Below, one piece after another: positions 32,774-41,753 of a stretch of DNA of 64,000 nt. The stretch lies in assembly GCF_001553545.1 (NCBI RefSeq), contig NZ_CP014227.1, forward strand, positions 372,001 to 436,000. Reading direction: 5' to 3'. Numbering within the stretch: position 1 is the stretch's first letter; every line of letters starts with the position of its first letter. The notes beneath the pieces are model-generated. The model was not told where the DNA came from. It saw only the letters and a program-made list of their open reading frames with translations, and searched no databases. The DNA comes from Capnocytophaga haemolytica (lineage in GTDB: Bacteria; Bacteroidota; Bacteroidia; Flavobacteriales; Flavobacteriaceae). Made by a program: the position numbers and the translations under genes.

Positions 32774-34078
32774 ATGAGTAAGAAAGAGCACAAATTAGTT
32801 ACAGTTATTACAGTGGGGTTCGCCCTTTTTGCGATGTTCTTCGGGGCAGGCAACCTCATTTTACCTCCTTATATTGGTTTGCTTTCGGGCAGTGAATGGG
32901 CGATGGCGCTTGTGGGATTCTTCGTTACGGCTATCTTAGCACCCTTTGTAGGGGTGCTGACAGTAGCACGTGTAGGCACAGGCTTTTCAGATTTGATGGC
33001 GAAGTTTCCAATGTGGCTTACGGTAGCAATCCATTTCTTAGTGATATTATGTATAGGTCCGCTAGTGGCAATCCCACGCACAGGAGCGACGACTTATGAG
33101 GTGGGAGTACGACCTCTCTTCCCTGAGATCTCCAACGTAGTGTTTGCAGTGATTTTCTTTGCTGTAGTCTTGGTGTTATCTATTTCAAAATCAAGAATTG
33201 TAGATGTAATTGGGAAGTATTTGACGCCTGTGTTGCTTTTGTTCTTAGTGCTCTTGGTATGCTGTGGTATTCTATTCCCTATCAATGAGGTAGAGCCTAC
33301 TTCCTTTACAGGGGTTGATGCTTTTGTATTTAGCTTTAAGGAGGGCTACCAAACGCTCGATGTATTGGCTTCAGTGATCTTTGCAGGGATTATTATTTCG
33401 GCTATTACCAATAAAGGCTATACTACGCATCACGAGCGAATGCGACTTGCGATATGGTCGGGAGTGGTATCAACACTGTGCCTTCTGTTTATTTATGGAG
33501 GTTTGATCTACTTGGGCGCCACAACAGATTATGTTGCAGAAGGGCAGGTAGCGCGTACACAGTTGCTGCTACATATCTCACATACGGTGCTGGGCAGGTA
33601 TGGCACGATAGTGATTGCTTGTGCGATTGCCTTTGCGTGTCTTACTACGGCTATTGCGCTTACTTCGGCTATGGGTAGCTTTGCACAACAGCTCACCAAA
33701 GGATGGATATCCTATAAGGTGGGGGTAGTGATTTGCACACTTATATCTTTAGTACTGTCCATCAACGAAGTTGATGCGATTATCAAGTATGCAGGGAATA
33801 TATTGCTGTTTATTTACCCGATTGTCTTCACAGTGATACTCTATGTGTTGTTCTTTAATAAGTATGTGAATGATAGGGTGCCTTATTTGCTAAGTGTGAT
33901 TACTACGGCGCTGATCTCGTCTGTGGCTGTACTACAGAACTTTGGTGTATGCCCTGAGTGGCTTTCACAGATGAAAGCAAGTATTCCACTGAGTAGTTAC
34001 TCTCTTGAGTGGTTATTGCCGTCGTTTGTAGTGTTTGTCGTCAGTGCATTTATTGTCAACTCGCTGCGAAAGCGTTAA
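32774..34078 (+). CDS. brnQ: Branched-chain amino acid:cation symporter, copy 2
   Basis: A 434-aa tandem paralogue of the preceding carrier, about 12 helices, FAMFFGAGNLILPPYIGLLS near the N-terminus and GPLVAIPRTGATTYEVGVRP further on. The ATG at 32774 (MSKKEHKL) is used because a -7 element precedes it. Tandem duplication with divergence suggests different affinity or amino-acid preference. Confidence 0.93.
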   Translation: MSKKEHKLVTVITVGFALFAMFFGAGNLILPPYIGLLSGSEWAMALVGFFVTAILAPFVGVLTVARVGTGFSDLMAKFPMWLTVAIHFLVILCIGPLVAIPRTGATTYEVGVRPLFPEISNVVFAVIFFAVVLVLSISKSRIVDVIGKYLTPVLLLFLVLLVCCGILFPINEVEPTSFTGVDAFVFSFKEGYQTLDVLASVIFAGIIISAITNKGYTTHHERMRLAIWSGVVSTLCLLFIYGGLIYLGATTDYVAEGQVARTQLLLHISHTVLGRYGTIVIACAIAFACLTTAIALTSAMGSFAQQLTKGWISYKVGVVICTLISLVLSINEVDAIIKYAGNILLFIYPIVFTVILYVLFFNKYVNDRVPYLLSVITTALISSVAVLQNFGVCPEWLSQMKASIPLSSYSLEWLLPSFVVFVVSAFIVNSLRKR

Positions 34079-34082
34079 ACAT

Positions 34083-34313
34083 TCAAAGAGTGTTGTTTTT
34101 CTTTTTATAAATCTCTTTGTATAGGTAGAAGATTTGTACACCTACTAAGAAGGCATTGGGCAGAATTACAGGGATACTATTAATATACATCCCATAGATA
34201 ACAAAAAGTATACACCCAATCAGGTTTGTAAAGCGTATGTAGCTAATATTGTCCTTAATCAAGAAGCTAAGGACAACAAATAGAGAAGCAGTATATCCTA
34301 TTAAGTCAATCAT
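34083..34313 (-). CDS. YgjV-like small membrane protein (76 aa)
   Basis: Starts at the ATG at 34313 (MIDLIGYTASLFVVLSFLIK). Three hydrophobic segments with the pattern FTNLIGCILFVIYGMYINSI and PVILPNAFLVGVQIFYLYKE, typical of the short MtN3/YgjV-like family sometimes misnamed uroporphyrinogen decarboxylase. Role unknown. Its ATG overlaps the stop of the 59-aa gene upstream, and it is the last gene of the coaX operon. Confidence 0.78.
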   Translation of the reverse strand: MIDLIGYTASLFVVLSFLIKDNISYIRFTNLIGCILFVIYGMYINSIPVILPNAFLVGVQIFYLYKEIYKKKNNTL

Positions 34314-34489
34314 TTTCTTCTTAGTCTTGAGGTTCTTCTGATAAAATACATACACAAGGCAGCCACTGCAAATATGATATTCATATACAGTTCATTACGG
34401 GAGGGAGTATTCCAGAGGGTATACGCCTCATAAGTACAGTAGATAGCAACAGCTAAGTAGGCGTATTCGAAAAATATTTGTGCTTTCAT
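34310..34489 (-). CDS. Small membrane protein, 59 aa
   Basis: MKAQIFFEYAYLAVAIYCTY then EAYTLWNTPSRNELYMNIIF and a second hydrophobic run, ending RRTSRLRRK. Two membrane helices with a positively charged C-terminus. The start lies 3 bases after the lptC stop and its end overlaps the next ATG (ATGA type), so it is almost certainly a real cotranslated gene. Family and function not recognised. Confidence 0.75.
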   Translation of the reverse strand: MKAQIFFEYAYLAVAIYCTYEAYTLWNTPSRNELYMNIIFAVAALCMYFIRRTSRLRRK

Positions 34490-34492
34490 TGT

Positions 34493-35062
34493 TTATTCTT
34501 TTTCTTCGATGGCTAAGATTCCTGTTGTTTTATGGGCTTTTACATTTGTAAACTGCTTGTCGAAGTCCATTCCGATCCCCTTGGTAACGGTACCTTTAGT
34601 AGCATCAGTAAAGGTGAAATCTTTCTCAGTAAAAATCCAGTCTTCTTTCTGATCCCAGAAGAGTTGTGAGGTTTTCAGTTTCTTACCGTCATAGGTAGTA
34701 AGTTCCACACTATCTCTTAGCTCTACCATATCCGAGTTGGGGTAGATAATACCGTAGTTAGCTTTGATGGTATTCTTATTGCGGTTGTCATCGTAGAAAT
34801 CTACCTTTAAACCTTTTGGGAATTCAGAGTAGGGTACGTGCTGGTTCGAGTAGTCCTCATTAAGAGGGCTGGTCAGCACAGCAACTACTTTGGTAGAGTC
34901 AGTGTATACAAGCCTAAAATCATAAGCCTGACCCTGTGGAAATTTCTTTCTAATATTGAGCTGTTGAAGGCTCTTCATATCATTATTACAAGAAAAAAGC
35001 ATTGCCATACTGAAAAGTACGGCAACGCTTTTTGCTATGTGATGTATTCTGTACATCTTCAT
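34493..35062 (-). CDS. lptC: LPS export protein LptC-like
   Basis: A 189-aa protein beginning MKMYRIHHIAKSVAVLFSMA and then a lipobox-like LFSC, so it is membrane-anchored in the periplasm. The single LptC/OstA-like beta-jellyroll follows (NYGIIYPNSDMVELRDSVEL, YDGKKLKTSQLFWDQKEDWI), the classic LptC repeat text. It would bridge LptBFG to LptA for lipopolysaccharide transport. The start at 35062 is next to the upstream TPR gene; a start two codons later is equally possible. Confidence 0.88.
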   Translation of the reverse strand: MKMYRIHHIAKSVAVLFSMAMLFSCNNDMKSLQQLNIRKKFPQGQAYDFRLVYTDSTKVVAVLTSPLNEDYSNQHVPYSEFPKGLKVDFYDDNRNKNTIKANYGIIYPNSDMVELRDSVELTTYDGKKLKTSQLFWDQKEDWIFTEKDFTFTDATKGTVTKGIGMDFDKQFTNVKAHKTTGILAIEEKE

Positions 35063-35067
35063 TTGTA

Positions 35068-36408
35068 TTATAAACGAGGAACGGTTACAGATTGACCTAC
35101 CCAGCATTTGAAGCTAATGGTTTTACCAGCTAAGCCTGATTCAAATACGTCTACCTTTGAAGGAGCTAAGGCATCGTAGCGAGCAGCTAAACTTTCCAAA
35201 CCACCTTTGCGAGCAGTTTTAGCAGCTAACCAGTAGATAGCGCGTTTCTCAAACGGAGTGCTACCACACTCATTAGCAGAGCTTGCGTAAGCGTGCGCCA
35301 TAATGCGGTAAGCATCAGAGTTCGAAGGGTTATAAGTCAATGCTTTCTGCGCATAGTTTACAGCAGTTGCTTTTGAACTCTTAGAGGCAATACTGATAAG
35401 TATCTTCGACTTCTTAAAGTTGTCCTTTTCAAGGTTCACAGCCTCATTATAGTATTGGATTGCCTTAGCACTATTTCCTTTCTTGTCATTCAAGACGCCC
35501 AAATAGTAAGCTGATGAAGCTGAAGGAGCTACACTGTGCAATGAGGTTACAATCTTCACGAACAATGGATCCTTTGAGCAGTCCTTATCAGCCATCTTAC
35601 CAGCAGCACGGCGTAGCCATTCTTCGTTGGTCTTGTTGGCCTCATAGTTCTTAGTGTACAATGGAATAAGGTTCTTACAGTCAGCCAACTGACCCAACTT
35701 AGCGTCTACACTCTCAGCAATTGTTTCGTAGTTATCCACGCGCTTACGGTTAGCGTCTAAGATCTTCTTCTCTTGTTCAGTAAGAGTACCAGCCTCTTCT
35801 TTTGATAGATATTGGTTGATAATATTAGAGAGCTCATTCTTCTCATCCTGTATCTTGTCCGATACGTTGTCATAAGCATCAAATACCTCCTGAAGCTCCT
35901 TCTGACCTTTTTCGTGTAAGGTTACCAACTCAGAGAAATACAAGTACAAAGCTTTCTCATTCTTGAAGTTAGCCTTATCCTCAGTGAAGGCTTTGTGTAG
36001 TAAGTTATAGATCTCTTGGTCACTACCAGCCTTCTCATCAAAAAGAAGCAATGCCTGACGAATACGCATCTCAGTAGTGCTTAAGCGTGCAGGAAAAAGC
36101 TTGTTATAGTCCTCATAGAGCTTCGATAAATCCTTAACAAACTGAGTCTTCTCTGCCCCTGTACTATTCTTTATTTTATCCTGTAAGATTCTCTCTCCAT
36201 AAGCAAAAGTAGCATAGTGCAAGGTAGGACATTGCGTATACACTTCCTTCCATACAGGGTAAGCCTCCTTGTAATTACGAGCCTTAGCATACTCACTGAA
36301 GATCGACAGTTTCTGCTTTAACTCAGGGTTGTTCCCGCAATCTTGCGCCTTTACGCCTGTCGCGAAAAGACCTGCAACTAATGTGATTAGTAAAATTCTT
36401 CTTTTCAT
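35068..36408 (-). CDS. Periplasmic tetratricopeptide-repeat protein (446 aa)
   Basis: Signal peptide MKRRILLITLVAGLFATGVKAQ (start at 36408, after the stop of the upstream OMP gene). TPR-like helices run through most of the chain (YAKARNYKEAYPVWKEVYTQ, AYYLGVLNDKKGNSAKAIQY), with a central coiled-coil-like acidic stretch (residues ~185-240). The conserved place between coaX, an OMP and lptC in Flavobacteriia suggests a scaffold role in envelope biogenesis; the exact role is unknown. Confidence 0.85.
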   Translation of the reverse strand: MKRRILLITLVAGLFATGVKAQDCGNNPELKQKLSIFSEYAKARNYKEAYPVWKEVYTQCPTLHYATFAYGERILQDKIKNSTGAEKTQFVKDLSKLYEDYNKLFPARLSTTEMRIRQALLLFDEKAGSDQEIYNLLHKAFTEDKANFKNEKALYLYFSELVTLHEKGQKELQEVFDAYDNVSDKIQDEKNELSNIINQYLSKEEAGTLTEQEKKILDANRKRVDNYETIAESVDAKLGQLADCKNLIPLYTKNYEANKTNEEWLRRAAGKMADKDCSKDPLFVKIVTSLHSVAPSASSAYYLGVLNDKKGNSAKAIQYYNEAVNLEKDNFKKSKILISIASKSSKATAVNYAQKALTYNPSNSDAYRIMAHAYASSANECGSTPFEKRAIYWLAAKTARKGGLESLAARYDALAPSKVDVFESGLAGKTISFKCWVGQSVTVPRL

Positions 36409-36422
36409 TTTTACGATTGTTT

Positions 36423-37697
36423 TTATTGATACTTTGTTCGTTGGAACCACTTATCGTTTAAAGTGAATCCTATTTTTAAATTATAATAATTTTCCTTAAC
36501 CAAGTTCCCCGCTTTCGTCCCCTTACTGCCATATTCAAACACCGCCGTAACATTCGAGAACCCCTTCACTGGTAAACTTACCCCAAAAGACGTGCCAAAG
36601 TCGTTAATCTTCTCACCATTTAACACAATCCCTGTATCTTCATACCGCAAACCTATACGGTAAGTAACTCTGCTCCAATAACTTGATATAGAATTATAGT
36701 TAGGCACCCAAAACCCACCGATGGACAATCTATAACCGTTATTATACGTTACGCCATTAGTAGTCAGAAAAGGATTTGAAAAATCTTTCGTATTTGCGTA
36801 TGTGTACTGAGCCCCCAAAAACCACTGCTGATGCTCGCCAATACCCAACCCAAAAGCCACCTCCGTAGGTATTACCAGCTTCGTCTTCTCCAAGCCCAGC
36901 GCTGCCAGATCCTTCTTTTGCGAGTCACGCACCGTTAGCACAGGGCTACCCGAGCGGCTCGACGCATAGCCCAAAGTCGATATCGTGCGCTCATTCTCCG
37001 AACTGAGTTTACTCTCAGGCGTAAACACCAACGACGAGTACAACCTCAGCCGATGTCTCAGCGTCTGTTCAAGATACAAACCAAAATTAACCGACGCTCC
37101 TTTCAACGTCGATTTGCTCGCCTCCTGCGTATAGAACTGAATACCACTTTGCTGCTCCAAATCAGTCATCTCAATAGCACCAAAATGGTAGCGGAACGAC
37201 GCCCCCACATTCAGCCCCTCGAAAATCCTAAAACCCGCCGAGAGAAAAAAACGATTTACATTACCACTTCCCTCAAACTGATTTACCTTGCTGGCGCTAC
37301 TGTTCTTGAGCTTATAGCCCACTGTTGAGTAAGGTTGCAGCCCCAGCGATAGCCCGAAGCCCTTTGCAATAGGCAAGCCCAGCGCTAAATAGTCAAACCC
37401 CGAAGCCTTCGCATTAAAACTTGTTGCATTTGTAACAATATTTTTCCGCTGAAGCGTATACCCAGCCCCAAAAGCCGTGTATTTAAGCCCCGACAACGTC
37501 GCAGGATTTGTCATATTTACACGCGTACTATCTGCGTAAACCGTCATTCCACCCATCGCACTTTCCTCAGCAATCCCGCCAAAATTGCGCTCACCAACCC
37601 CGTAATACGAGTATGGCGACTCCGCAGTTTGCTGAGCAAAAACACCACAAGTGGCTGTAAATAAGGCAGTAATAAATACTATAAACCGTCTATTCAT
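36423..37697 (-). CDS. Outer-membrane beta-barrel protein (424 aa)
   Basis: Signal peptide ending GVFAQQ. The mature start ESPYSYYGVGERNFGGIAEE and GGMTVYADSTRVNMTNPATL resembles the FadL/PorV-like barrels of Bacteroidota. Alternating hydrophobic strands continue to the end (GLRYEDTGIVLNGEKINDFG, NYYNLKIGFTLNDKWF). Whether it is a transporter or a structural barrel cannot be told. It sits second in the coaX-OMP-TPR-lptC operon. Confidence 0.85.
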   Translation of the reverse strand: MNRRFIVFITALFTATCGVFAQQTAESPYSYYGVGERNFGGIAEESAMGGMTVYADSTRVNMTNPATLSGLKYTAFGAGYTLQRKNIVTNATSFNAKASGFDYLALGLPIAKGFGLSLGLQPYSTVGYKLKNSSASKVNQFEGSGNVNRFFLSAGFRIFEGLNVGASFRYHFGAIEMTDLEQQSGIQFYTQEASKSTLKGASVNFGLYLEQTLRHRLRLYSSLVFTPESKLSSENERTISTLGYASSRSGSPVLTVRDSQKKDLAALGLEKTKLVIPTEVAFGLGIGEHQQWFLGAQYTYANTKDFSNPFLTTNGVTYNNGYRLSIGGFWVPNYNSISSYWSRVTYRIGLRYEDTGIVLNGEKINDFGTSFGVSLPVKGFSNVTAVFEYGSKGTKAGNLVKENYYNLKIGFTLNDKWFQRTKYQ

Positions 37698-37716
37698 ATA
37701 CTAATTATCCTCTAAT

Positions 37717-38469
37717 TCAATAACGCCCTTCCCCTTGCTCCTGATACTCCAAAATCACATTTAGCCCCTCAAGCAAGAAGAACGAGCTTGCAAAATTGCA
37801 ACTTTTTATTCTTTTCTCCAAATAAAAATAATTCCCACCCGTAAGCACCACCACCAGATCACCAAACCGCTCCCGATACCGCTCCACCACACCATCAATC
37901 TCACACACCACATTGTGATACACCCCCGAGAGCATACACCCAACGGTAGTATCACCTATAAAATGTTCAATATCAAAGTCCTGCTCAGCAACGTGAGGCA
38001 ATTTAGCAGTAAACTCGTGCATAGCGCGCAACCGCATCGCCAGCCCAGGAGCAATCGCCCCCCCGAGATAATCACCCCCCGAGGTCATCACATCAAAAGT
38101 AATACAAGTGCCTGCATCAATCACCAGCACATTCCTCTTAGGGAAGCGCCTTACCGCCGCTGCCATTACCGCTAAGCGATCCACACCCAAAGTCTCGGGC
38201 GTCGCATATCGATTTGTGAAAGGCATTGGCATTGCGTTACTTACAAAGTACACTCGCCCGACCTCTCTCCTTAAAAAAGAAAGCCGTTCCTCAGCCCCTT
38301 CCACTACCGAAGCCACGATGCAAGCCCCTATTTCACTGAGAGTTACCGCTTGCCGTAGCCCTTCCTCGAAAGAACCCCTCTCGAAGCGCTCGTACCACAA
38401 CTGCACACCATTTTCGTACACAGCTACTTTGGTAAAACTATTCCCTTCGTCGATAATTAGGTTCTTCAT
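37717..38469 (-). CDS. coaX: Type III pantothenate kinase
   Basis: A 250-aa enzyme, first step of coenzyme A synthesis, insensitive to feedback by CoA in this class. Motifs: phosphate-binding IDEGNSFTKVAVYE (residues 4-17), TLGVDRLAVMAAAVRRFP, VLVIDAGTCITFDVMT, LGGAIAPGLAMRLRAMHEFT and GGNYFYLEK. The ATG at 38469 gives the canonical MKNLIIDEGN. First gene of its operon, with a perfect -7 motif 30 bases upstream. Confidence 0.95.
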   Translation of the reverse strand: MKNLIIDEGNSFTKVAVYENGVQLWYERFERGSFEEGLRQAVTLSEIGACIVASVVEGAEERLSFLRREVGRVYFVSNAMPMPFTNRYATPETLGVDRLAVMAAAVRRFPKRNVLVIDAGTCITFDVMTSGGDYLGGAIAPGLAMRLRAMHEFTAKLPHVAEQDFDIEHFIGDTTVGCMLSGVYHNVVCEIDGVVERYRERFGDLVVVLTGGNYFYLEKRIKSCNFASSFFLLEGLNVILEYQEQGEGRY

Positions 38470-38498
38470 TGGCACCGTCAGTAACGCTTACTGAGGGG

Positions 38499-38506
38499 CA
38501 AAGGTA
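38499..38506 (-). promoter_or_regulatory. -7 element for coaX operon (TACCTTTG)
   Basis: CAAAGGTA on the + strand, 30 bases before the coaX ATG. Confidence 0.72.
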
Positions 38507-38660
38507 CAAAAAAAATTTCAACTGCGTACTTTTACAGTTATTTTTTTTGAGAAAAAACGATTTTTTCGAGTTTATCACCTTAAAAATGCCTTAATAAGCC
38601 CTTAACTTTTCGCCTATTTCTCCTGAAGACAACCCTTTCTTCACTCGAGAAAAAAGAACC

Positions 38661-38688
38661 CCTCTGCCCCATCAATGCAGGGCAGAGG
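38661..38688 (-). terminator. Terminator of SemiSWEET gene
   Basis: Stem cctctgccc / gggcagagg, followed on the minus strand by GGTTCTTTTTTC. Confidence 0.78.
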
Positions 38689-38693
38689 GAAAA

Positions 38694-38792
38694 CACACAG
38701 AAGCCAAAGGGAAAACAAAAGGAAAACACACAACGAAGTCAGAACGAACTCAGAACGAACTCAGATCGGTTTTCCTTTCGATTGTTGGAGGT
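38694..38792. repeat. 11-bp-phased tract, ~9 units
   Basis: Units: cacacagaagc, caaagggaaaa, caaaaggaaaa, cacacaacgaa, gtcagaacgaa, ctcagaacgaa, ctcagatcggt, tttcctttcga, ttgttggaggt. On the minus strand the best units read TTCGTTCTGAG and TTCGTTCTGAC, the same TTCG-type core as the tract at 22.9 kb. The 384-base gap 38470-38853 holds this, the hairpin and a promoter; no gene is seen. Confidence 0.65.
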
Positions 38793-38853
38793 TACTTCCT
38801 GGTTTGAAAGAGTAGGGGAGAGGTAGGCCTGTGAAATACACTTTTATATCTCA

Positions 38854-39123
38854 TTATAAAGAAGTTAAGAACGTAAGGAACCCCAGTATTACCCCCACTA
38901 AGTTCGGGATGATGAGTATCCAATCGCGCTTGGGCTCTTTAGTCCACCCATAGACGACCCATATCAAGCAAGACACCGCTGCAAATAGTGGTTGCCACGG
39001 TTGCGCCTTATGCCCTTCTAAGTTGGCGATAATCTGTGGGATATACGCCACAAACACCACCACCCCGATGAAAGCGCCAATGGAGCCTACAAATATGTTT
39101 ATCTTCTGCTTTAAACTGCTCAT
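38854..39123 (-). CDS. SemiSWEET-family sugar transporter (89 aa)
   Basis: A three-helix protein that works as a dimer to pass sugars. The PQ-loop signature VVFVAYIPQIIANLEG lies in helix 1 (residues ~21-36), followed by AAVSCLIWVVYGWTKEPKRD and PNLVGVILGFLTFLT. A second, more distant SemiSWEET lies at the right edge of the window. Single-gene unit with its own terminator. Confidence 0.88.
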   Translation of the reverse strand: MSSLKQKINIFVGSIGAFIGVVVFVAYIPQIIANLEGHKAQPWQPLFAAVSCLIWVVYGWTKEPKRDWILIIPNLVGVILGFLTFLTSL

Positions 39124-39130
39124 CGTTTCT

Positions 39131-39221
39131 TAATGATTAGGAAACAAAGAGTAACAATCAGCCACATAGTCCCCTCACTTCTGCCCTCTGCTATCTACCC
39201 TCTGATTGCTCTACTCTTATC
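39131..39221. repeat. 7-bp-phased tract (CTCT type)
   Basis: Thirteen heptamers from taatgat through cctcact, tctgccc, tctgcta, tctaccc, tctgatt, gctctac, tcttatc. It spans the gap between the SemiSWEET gene and the OMP gene and includes the OMP stop codon. Confidence 0.58.
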
Positions 39222-40962
39222 TCCCTGAAATACTGTTAAATAAATAGCGCAGACCCACAAAGGCTTGTACGCTTTGCGAAGGGTAATACGCCCAAAGGTC
39301 GTAGCTCTTGCCTGCAAGGTTGTTGGCTTTGAGGAAGAACTGCCAATGCTTTTTATAGGTGTAATCTACGTGGAAATTCAGATCGAAGTAACCGTCGAGG
39401 GTGAGCTTGGCTGGCTCTACTCCCACCGCAGTGGTGTAATCCAGATCGTAGCGTTTGCCTACATAGAACATATCCAAGCCCGCAAAGAGGTTATACAATA
39501 TCTTGAAATCAGTGAAGAGCGATACTCTTACACTGGGCAGGTTCCACGCCGTCTTATCTATCTGATTGAGTGCTGCATAGGCATTGTACTGCCCTTTGAG
39601 GTCGAAGCTGAGGATATCCTTCACATTGCCGTTGATACCCGCCATAAACTCAAAGTCGCTCACATCGTCGTAGAGGGCAGTAAATGAGTTCTTGTATTGG
39701 TATGCCAAGCGTTCTACACCCGAGGTAGGTTCCTCGTTATTGGTGGTGAAAATAGGCATCTCCTTGTATTGGCGATAGCTCAGTTGCGCACGATAGAGTA
39801 GGTCGCTACTCACCTTGCCACGCAAACCCACAAAAGCATCGGCTTGCACATTGGTAGGCTTTACCTCCTGCATCGGTGCAATGAAGGGGTTGGCTTTGCT
39901 AAGACGCTCCACAGTGTTCTGCTCCAAAGCACCCCGCAGCCCTGCATTGACTATGAAATCGCTGTTGAAGGTGTAGGTAGCCTCCACATCGGGATAGGCT
40001 TTGAACTTGCTCTCATTCGATTTATTTGCATCGGCATAGTAGATGGCAGCCCCGAGCTTTAAGTCGAAATTATCAATAGAAAAGATATACGAAGGGTTTA
40101 CACCAAAGAGCATCCAACGGTTCTCAATGCGATTGAGCGTATAAGCCTTATCGCGGGCAAAAGTGCCGTTGTAGTAATCCAATATCACGTTAGCACGCAC
40201 CTTCTGAGTGTCGTCAACAGGCACTTCAAATGAGGGCAAAGCACGCACATTGAGTTCCTTGCTATCAAAGTGATCGGAGAGCCCGCGCACGCTGAGGTCT
40301 AAGCCTTTAAAATAAGGGTTCGAGAGCTTTACGTAGCCCGCAAAACCATAGTCCATATAAGTCTGACGCACATCATCAAGGTCGCTAATCACTTGCTGAC
40401 TGAAAGCACCCGTCTTCACACCATACCAATTGTGCATACGCCTGCCCACATCTACGCCTAAGCCCCAAGCGAGATCCTGATTGAGGAAGTCGTAATGTGC
40501 CTCTGCTGAGCTTAGCGAGTAAGCCGACTCAGGGATTACATCTCTCACAGGGTCAGCTGCCGAAATGTGGTTTACGAGGAAGGAGGCATTGCTGTTGTCA
40601 TTCACTGGTAGGGTGATATTGGCATCGCCATAGAAAGTACCGAGCATACCAAAACCGCCACCCACGTATGAGTCTAAATAATCCTCACGGGTGATACGCT
40701 GGCGCACGGCACTCGCTTTGCCTTTCTCAGGCACAAAGGTTGAGGCAACAGGCACGGAGTAGATGGTGTAGTTGATCTTCTTCTTGCGCACCGTTAGCGA
40801 ATCCTTCACCTTGGCATCTTCGATCTTCTTCTGCGCATCGGCAATCGTCGGCACGTACGATTTGACCACATCCACCACCTTAGTGGAAATGGTGTCCTTG
40901 CGATGTTGGGCAAACACAGTGGCAGTGCACACCAAAAGTGCTATGGTAATAAGTTTTTTCAT
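39217..40962 (-). CDS. Outer-membrane barrel, TonB-receptor-like without plug (581 aa)
   Basis: Signal peptide MKKLITIALLVCTATVFAQ, a ~85-residue basic periplasmic part, then a barrel from about residue 95 (DSYVGGGFGMLGTFYGDANI) to the end (LFNSISGR preceded by AFVGLRY). Strand text such as FDLNFHVDYTYKKHWQFFLK and ANNLAGKSYDLWAYYPSQSV is like the C-terminal barrel of TonB-dependent receptors, but no plug domain or TonB box is visible. It lies downstream of the large TPR gene with an EthD gene between; the TPR-OMP pairing suggests a shared envelope function. Ligand unknown. Confidence 0.78.
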   Translation of the reverse strand: MKKLITIALLVCTATVFAQHRKDTISTKVVDVVKSYVPTIADAQKKIEDAKVKDSLTVRKKKINYTIYSVPVASTFVPEKGKASAVRQRITREDYLDSYVGGGFGMLGTFYGDANITLPVNDNSNASFLVNHISAADPVRDVIPESAYSLSSAEAHYDFLNQDLAWGLGVDVGRRMHNWYGVKTGAFSQQVISDLDDVRQTYMDYGFAGYVKLSNPYFKGLDLSVRGLSDHFDSKELNVRALPSFEVPVDDTQKVRANVILDYYNGTFARDKAYTLNRIENRWMLFGVNPSYIFSIDNFDLKLGAAIYYADANKSNESKFKAYPDVEATYTFNSDFIVNAGLRGALEQNTVERLSKANPFIAPMQEVKPTNVQADAFVGLRGKVSSDLLYRAQLSYRQYKEMPIFTTNNEEPTSGVERLAYQYKNSFTALYDDVSDFEFMAGINGNVKDILSFDLKGQYNAYAALNQIDKTAWNLPSVRVSLFTDFKILYNLFAGLDMFYVGKRYDLDYTTAVGVEPAKLTLDGYFDLNFHVDYTYKKHWQFFLKANNLAGKSYDLWAYYPSQSVQAFVGLRYLFNSISGR

Positions 40963-41005
40963 ATTTGTTTATTGCTATAAATCTTAATCTCTCTTTAAGA
41001 AGCCA

Positions 41006-41365
41006 TCACACGATGCGCTCTTCCTCAGCCAACCACATTACGGACTGCTCCATATCAACGAGGTTCAACTCATCGGCACGAATGTCGGCTAAGGCTTTCT
41101 GTCCTTCGGGAGTAGTTCTTGCGTTGAGAAAGTCCTCTTTGCTGTCGTACCACAGTTCACCCATAGCGTCATAAGTGAAGGGCTGTGTTACGCGTTGGGT
41201 ACTTGCCTGCGAATCCGCTTCAATAGGGAAACTCTTGGCATAGCCCTTGATGTTGAGCACATCCTTATACTGCAACACCTTTGCAGAATGTGCTTCCCAT
41301 AATTTGATAAACTCCTCTTTACTCAAATGTGCTTTCTTGCGCACAAACATAATAATCTTAAACAT
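41006..41365 (-). CDS. EthD-domain protein (119 aa)
   Basis: A small cytoplasmic protein with the EthD/dimeric alpha-beta barrel pattern: MFKIIMFVRKKAHLSKEEFI, then LWEAHSAKVLQ at the N-terminus and YDAMGELWYDSKEDFLNART near residue 75. EthD proteins were first tied to ether degradation, but most have no known substrate. It lies between the barrel and TPR genes, in the same direction. Confidence 0.82.
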   Translation of the reverse strand: MFKIIMFVRKKAHLSKEEFIKLWEAHSAKVLQYKDVLNIKGYAKSFPIEADSQASTQRVTQPFTYDAMGELWYDSKEDFLNARTTPEGQKALADIRADELNLVDMEQSVMWLAEEERIV

Positions 41366-41531
41366 CTCTTTTTTTATGATTAATAGTTAATAATTCCAAA
41401 TTTCGCAGTAGACTTCTACATTGCATTAGGGTAGGCTATAGCATCGTTATGAGTTCACTGAGGGATGGCAACAAGTATACCATTTACAATTCTCATATTT
41501 TACTACCAAACCCTATTTTTATAGAAAACGT
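41366..41531. other. Gene-free stretch
   Basis: Part of a ~380-base gap between the EthD and TPR genes. A 76-codon frame crosses it (41449-41679) but looks like chance (no promoter, no domain). The remainder of the gap holds an 11-bp tract and a 7-bp tract. Confidence 0.5.
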
Positions 41532-41575
41532 TCCTCACCTACTCATCTCGAAGTCATCTCGAACACAGAGAACAA
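41532..41575. repeat. 11-bp-phased tract, 4 units
   Basis: tcctcacctac, tcatctcgaag, tcatctcgaac, acagagaacaa. The two central units differ at one base. On the minus strand they read TTCGAGATGA, the same TTCG core as the other 11-bp tracts. Confidence 0.55.
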
Positions 41576-41676
41576 AAAACTCAAAAAAAATATATCTACA
41601 AAACGCCATCTATTTAGAAAAACATATCAAATCCCAATACGCAATAAAGCACTTCCTCTCCTGTGGAGTAGATGGC

Positions 41677-41753
41677 TAATGCGTAATCTGGGATAAGTCA
41701 GCTCTCAGCTTTTAGGGCTAATGTGCTGAATTGCCCTTTGCCCTCTATCTCTT
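41677..41753. repeat. 7-bp-phased tract
   Basis: Eleven heptamers: taatgcg, taatctg, ggataag, tcagctc, tcagctt, ttagggc, taatgtg, ctgaatt, gcccttt, gccctct, atctctt, ending at the stop codon of the TPR gene. Confidence 0.55.

Noticed and set aside
31337..34078. Tandem brnQ copies as an assembly duplication
   Set aside because: The two copies differ throughout at DNA and protein level and have separate, different promoters.
41449..41679. 76-codon + strand frame between EthD and TPR genes
   Set aside because: No promoter motif and no recognisable domain, and it crosses repeat tracts; likely chance.
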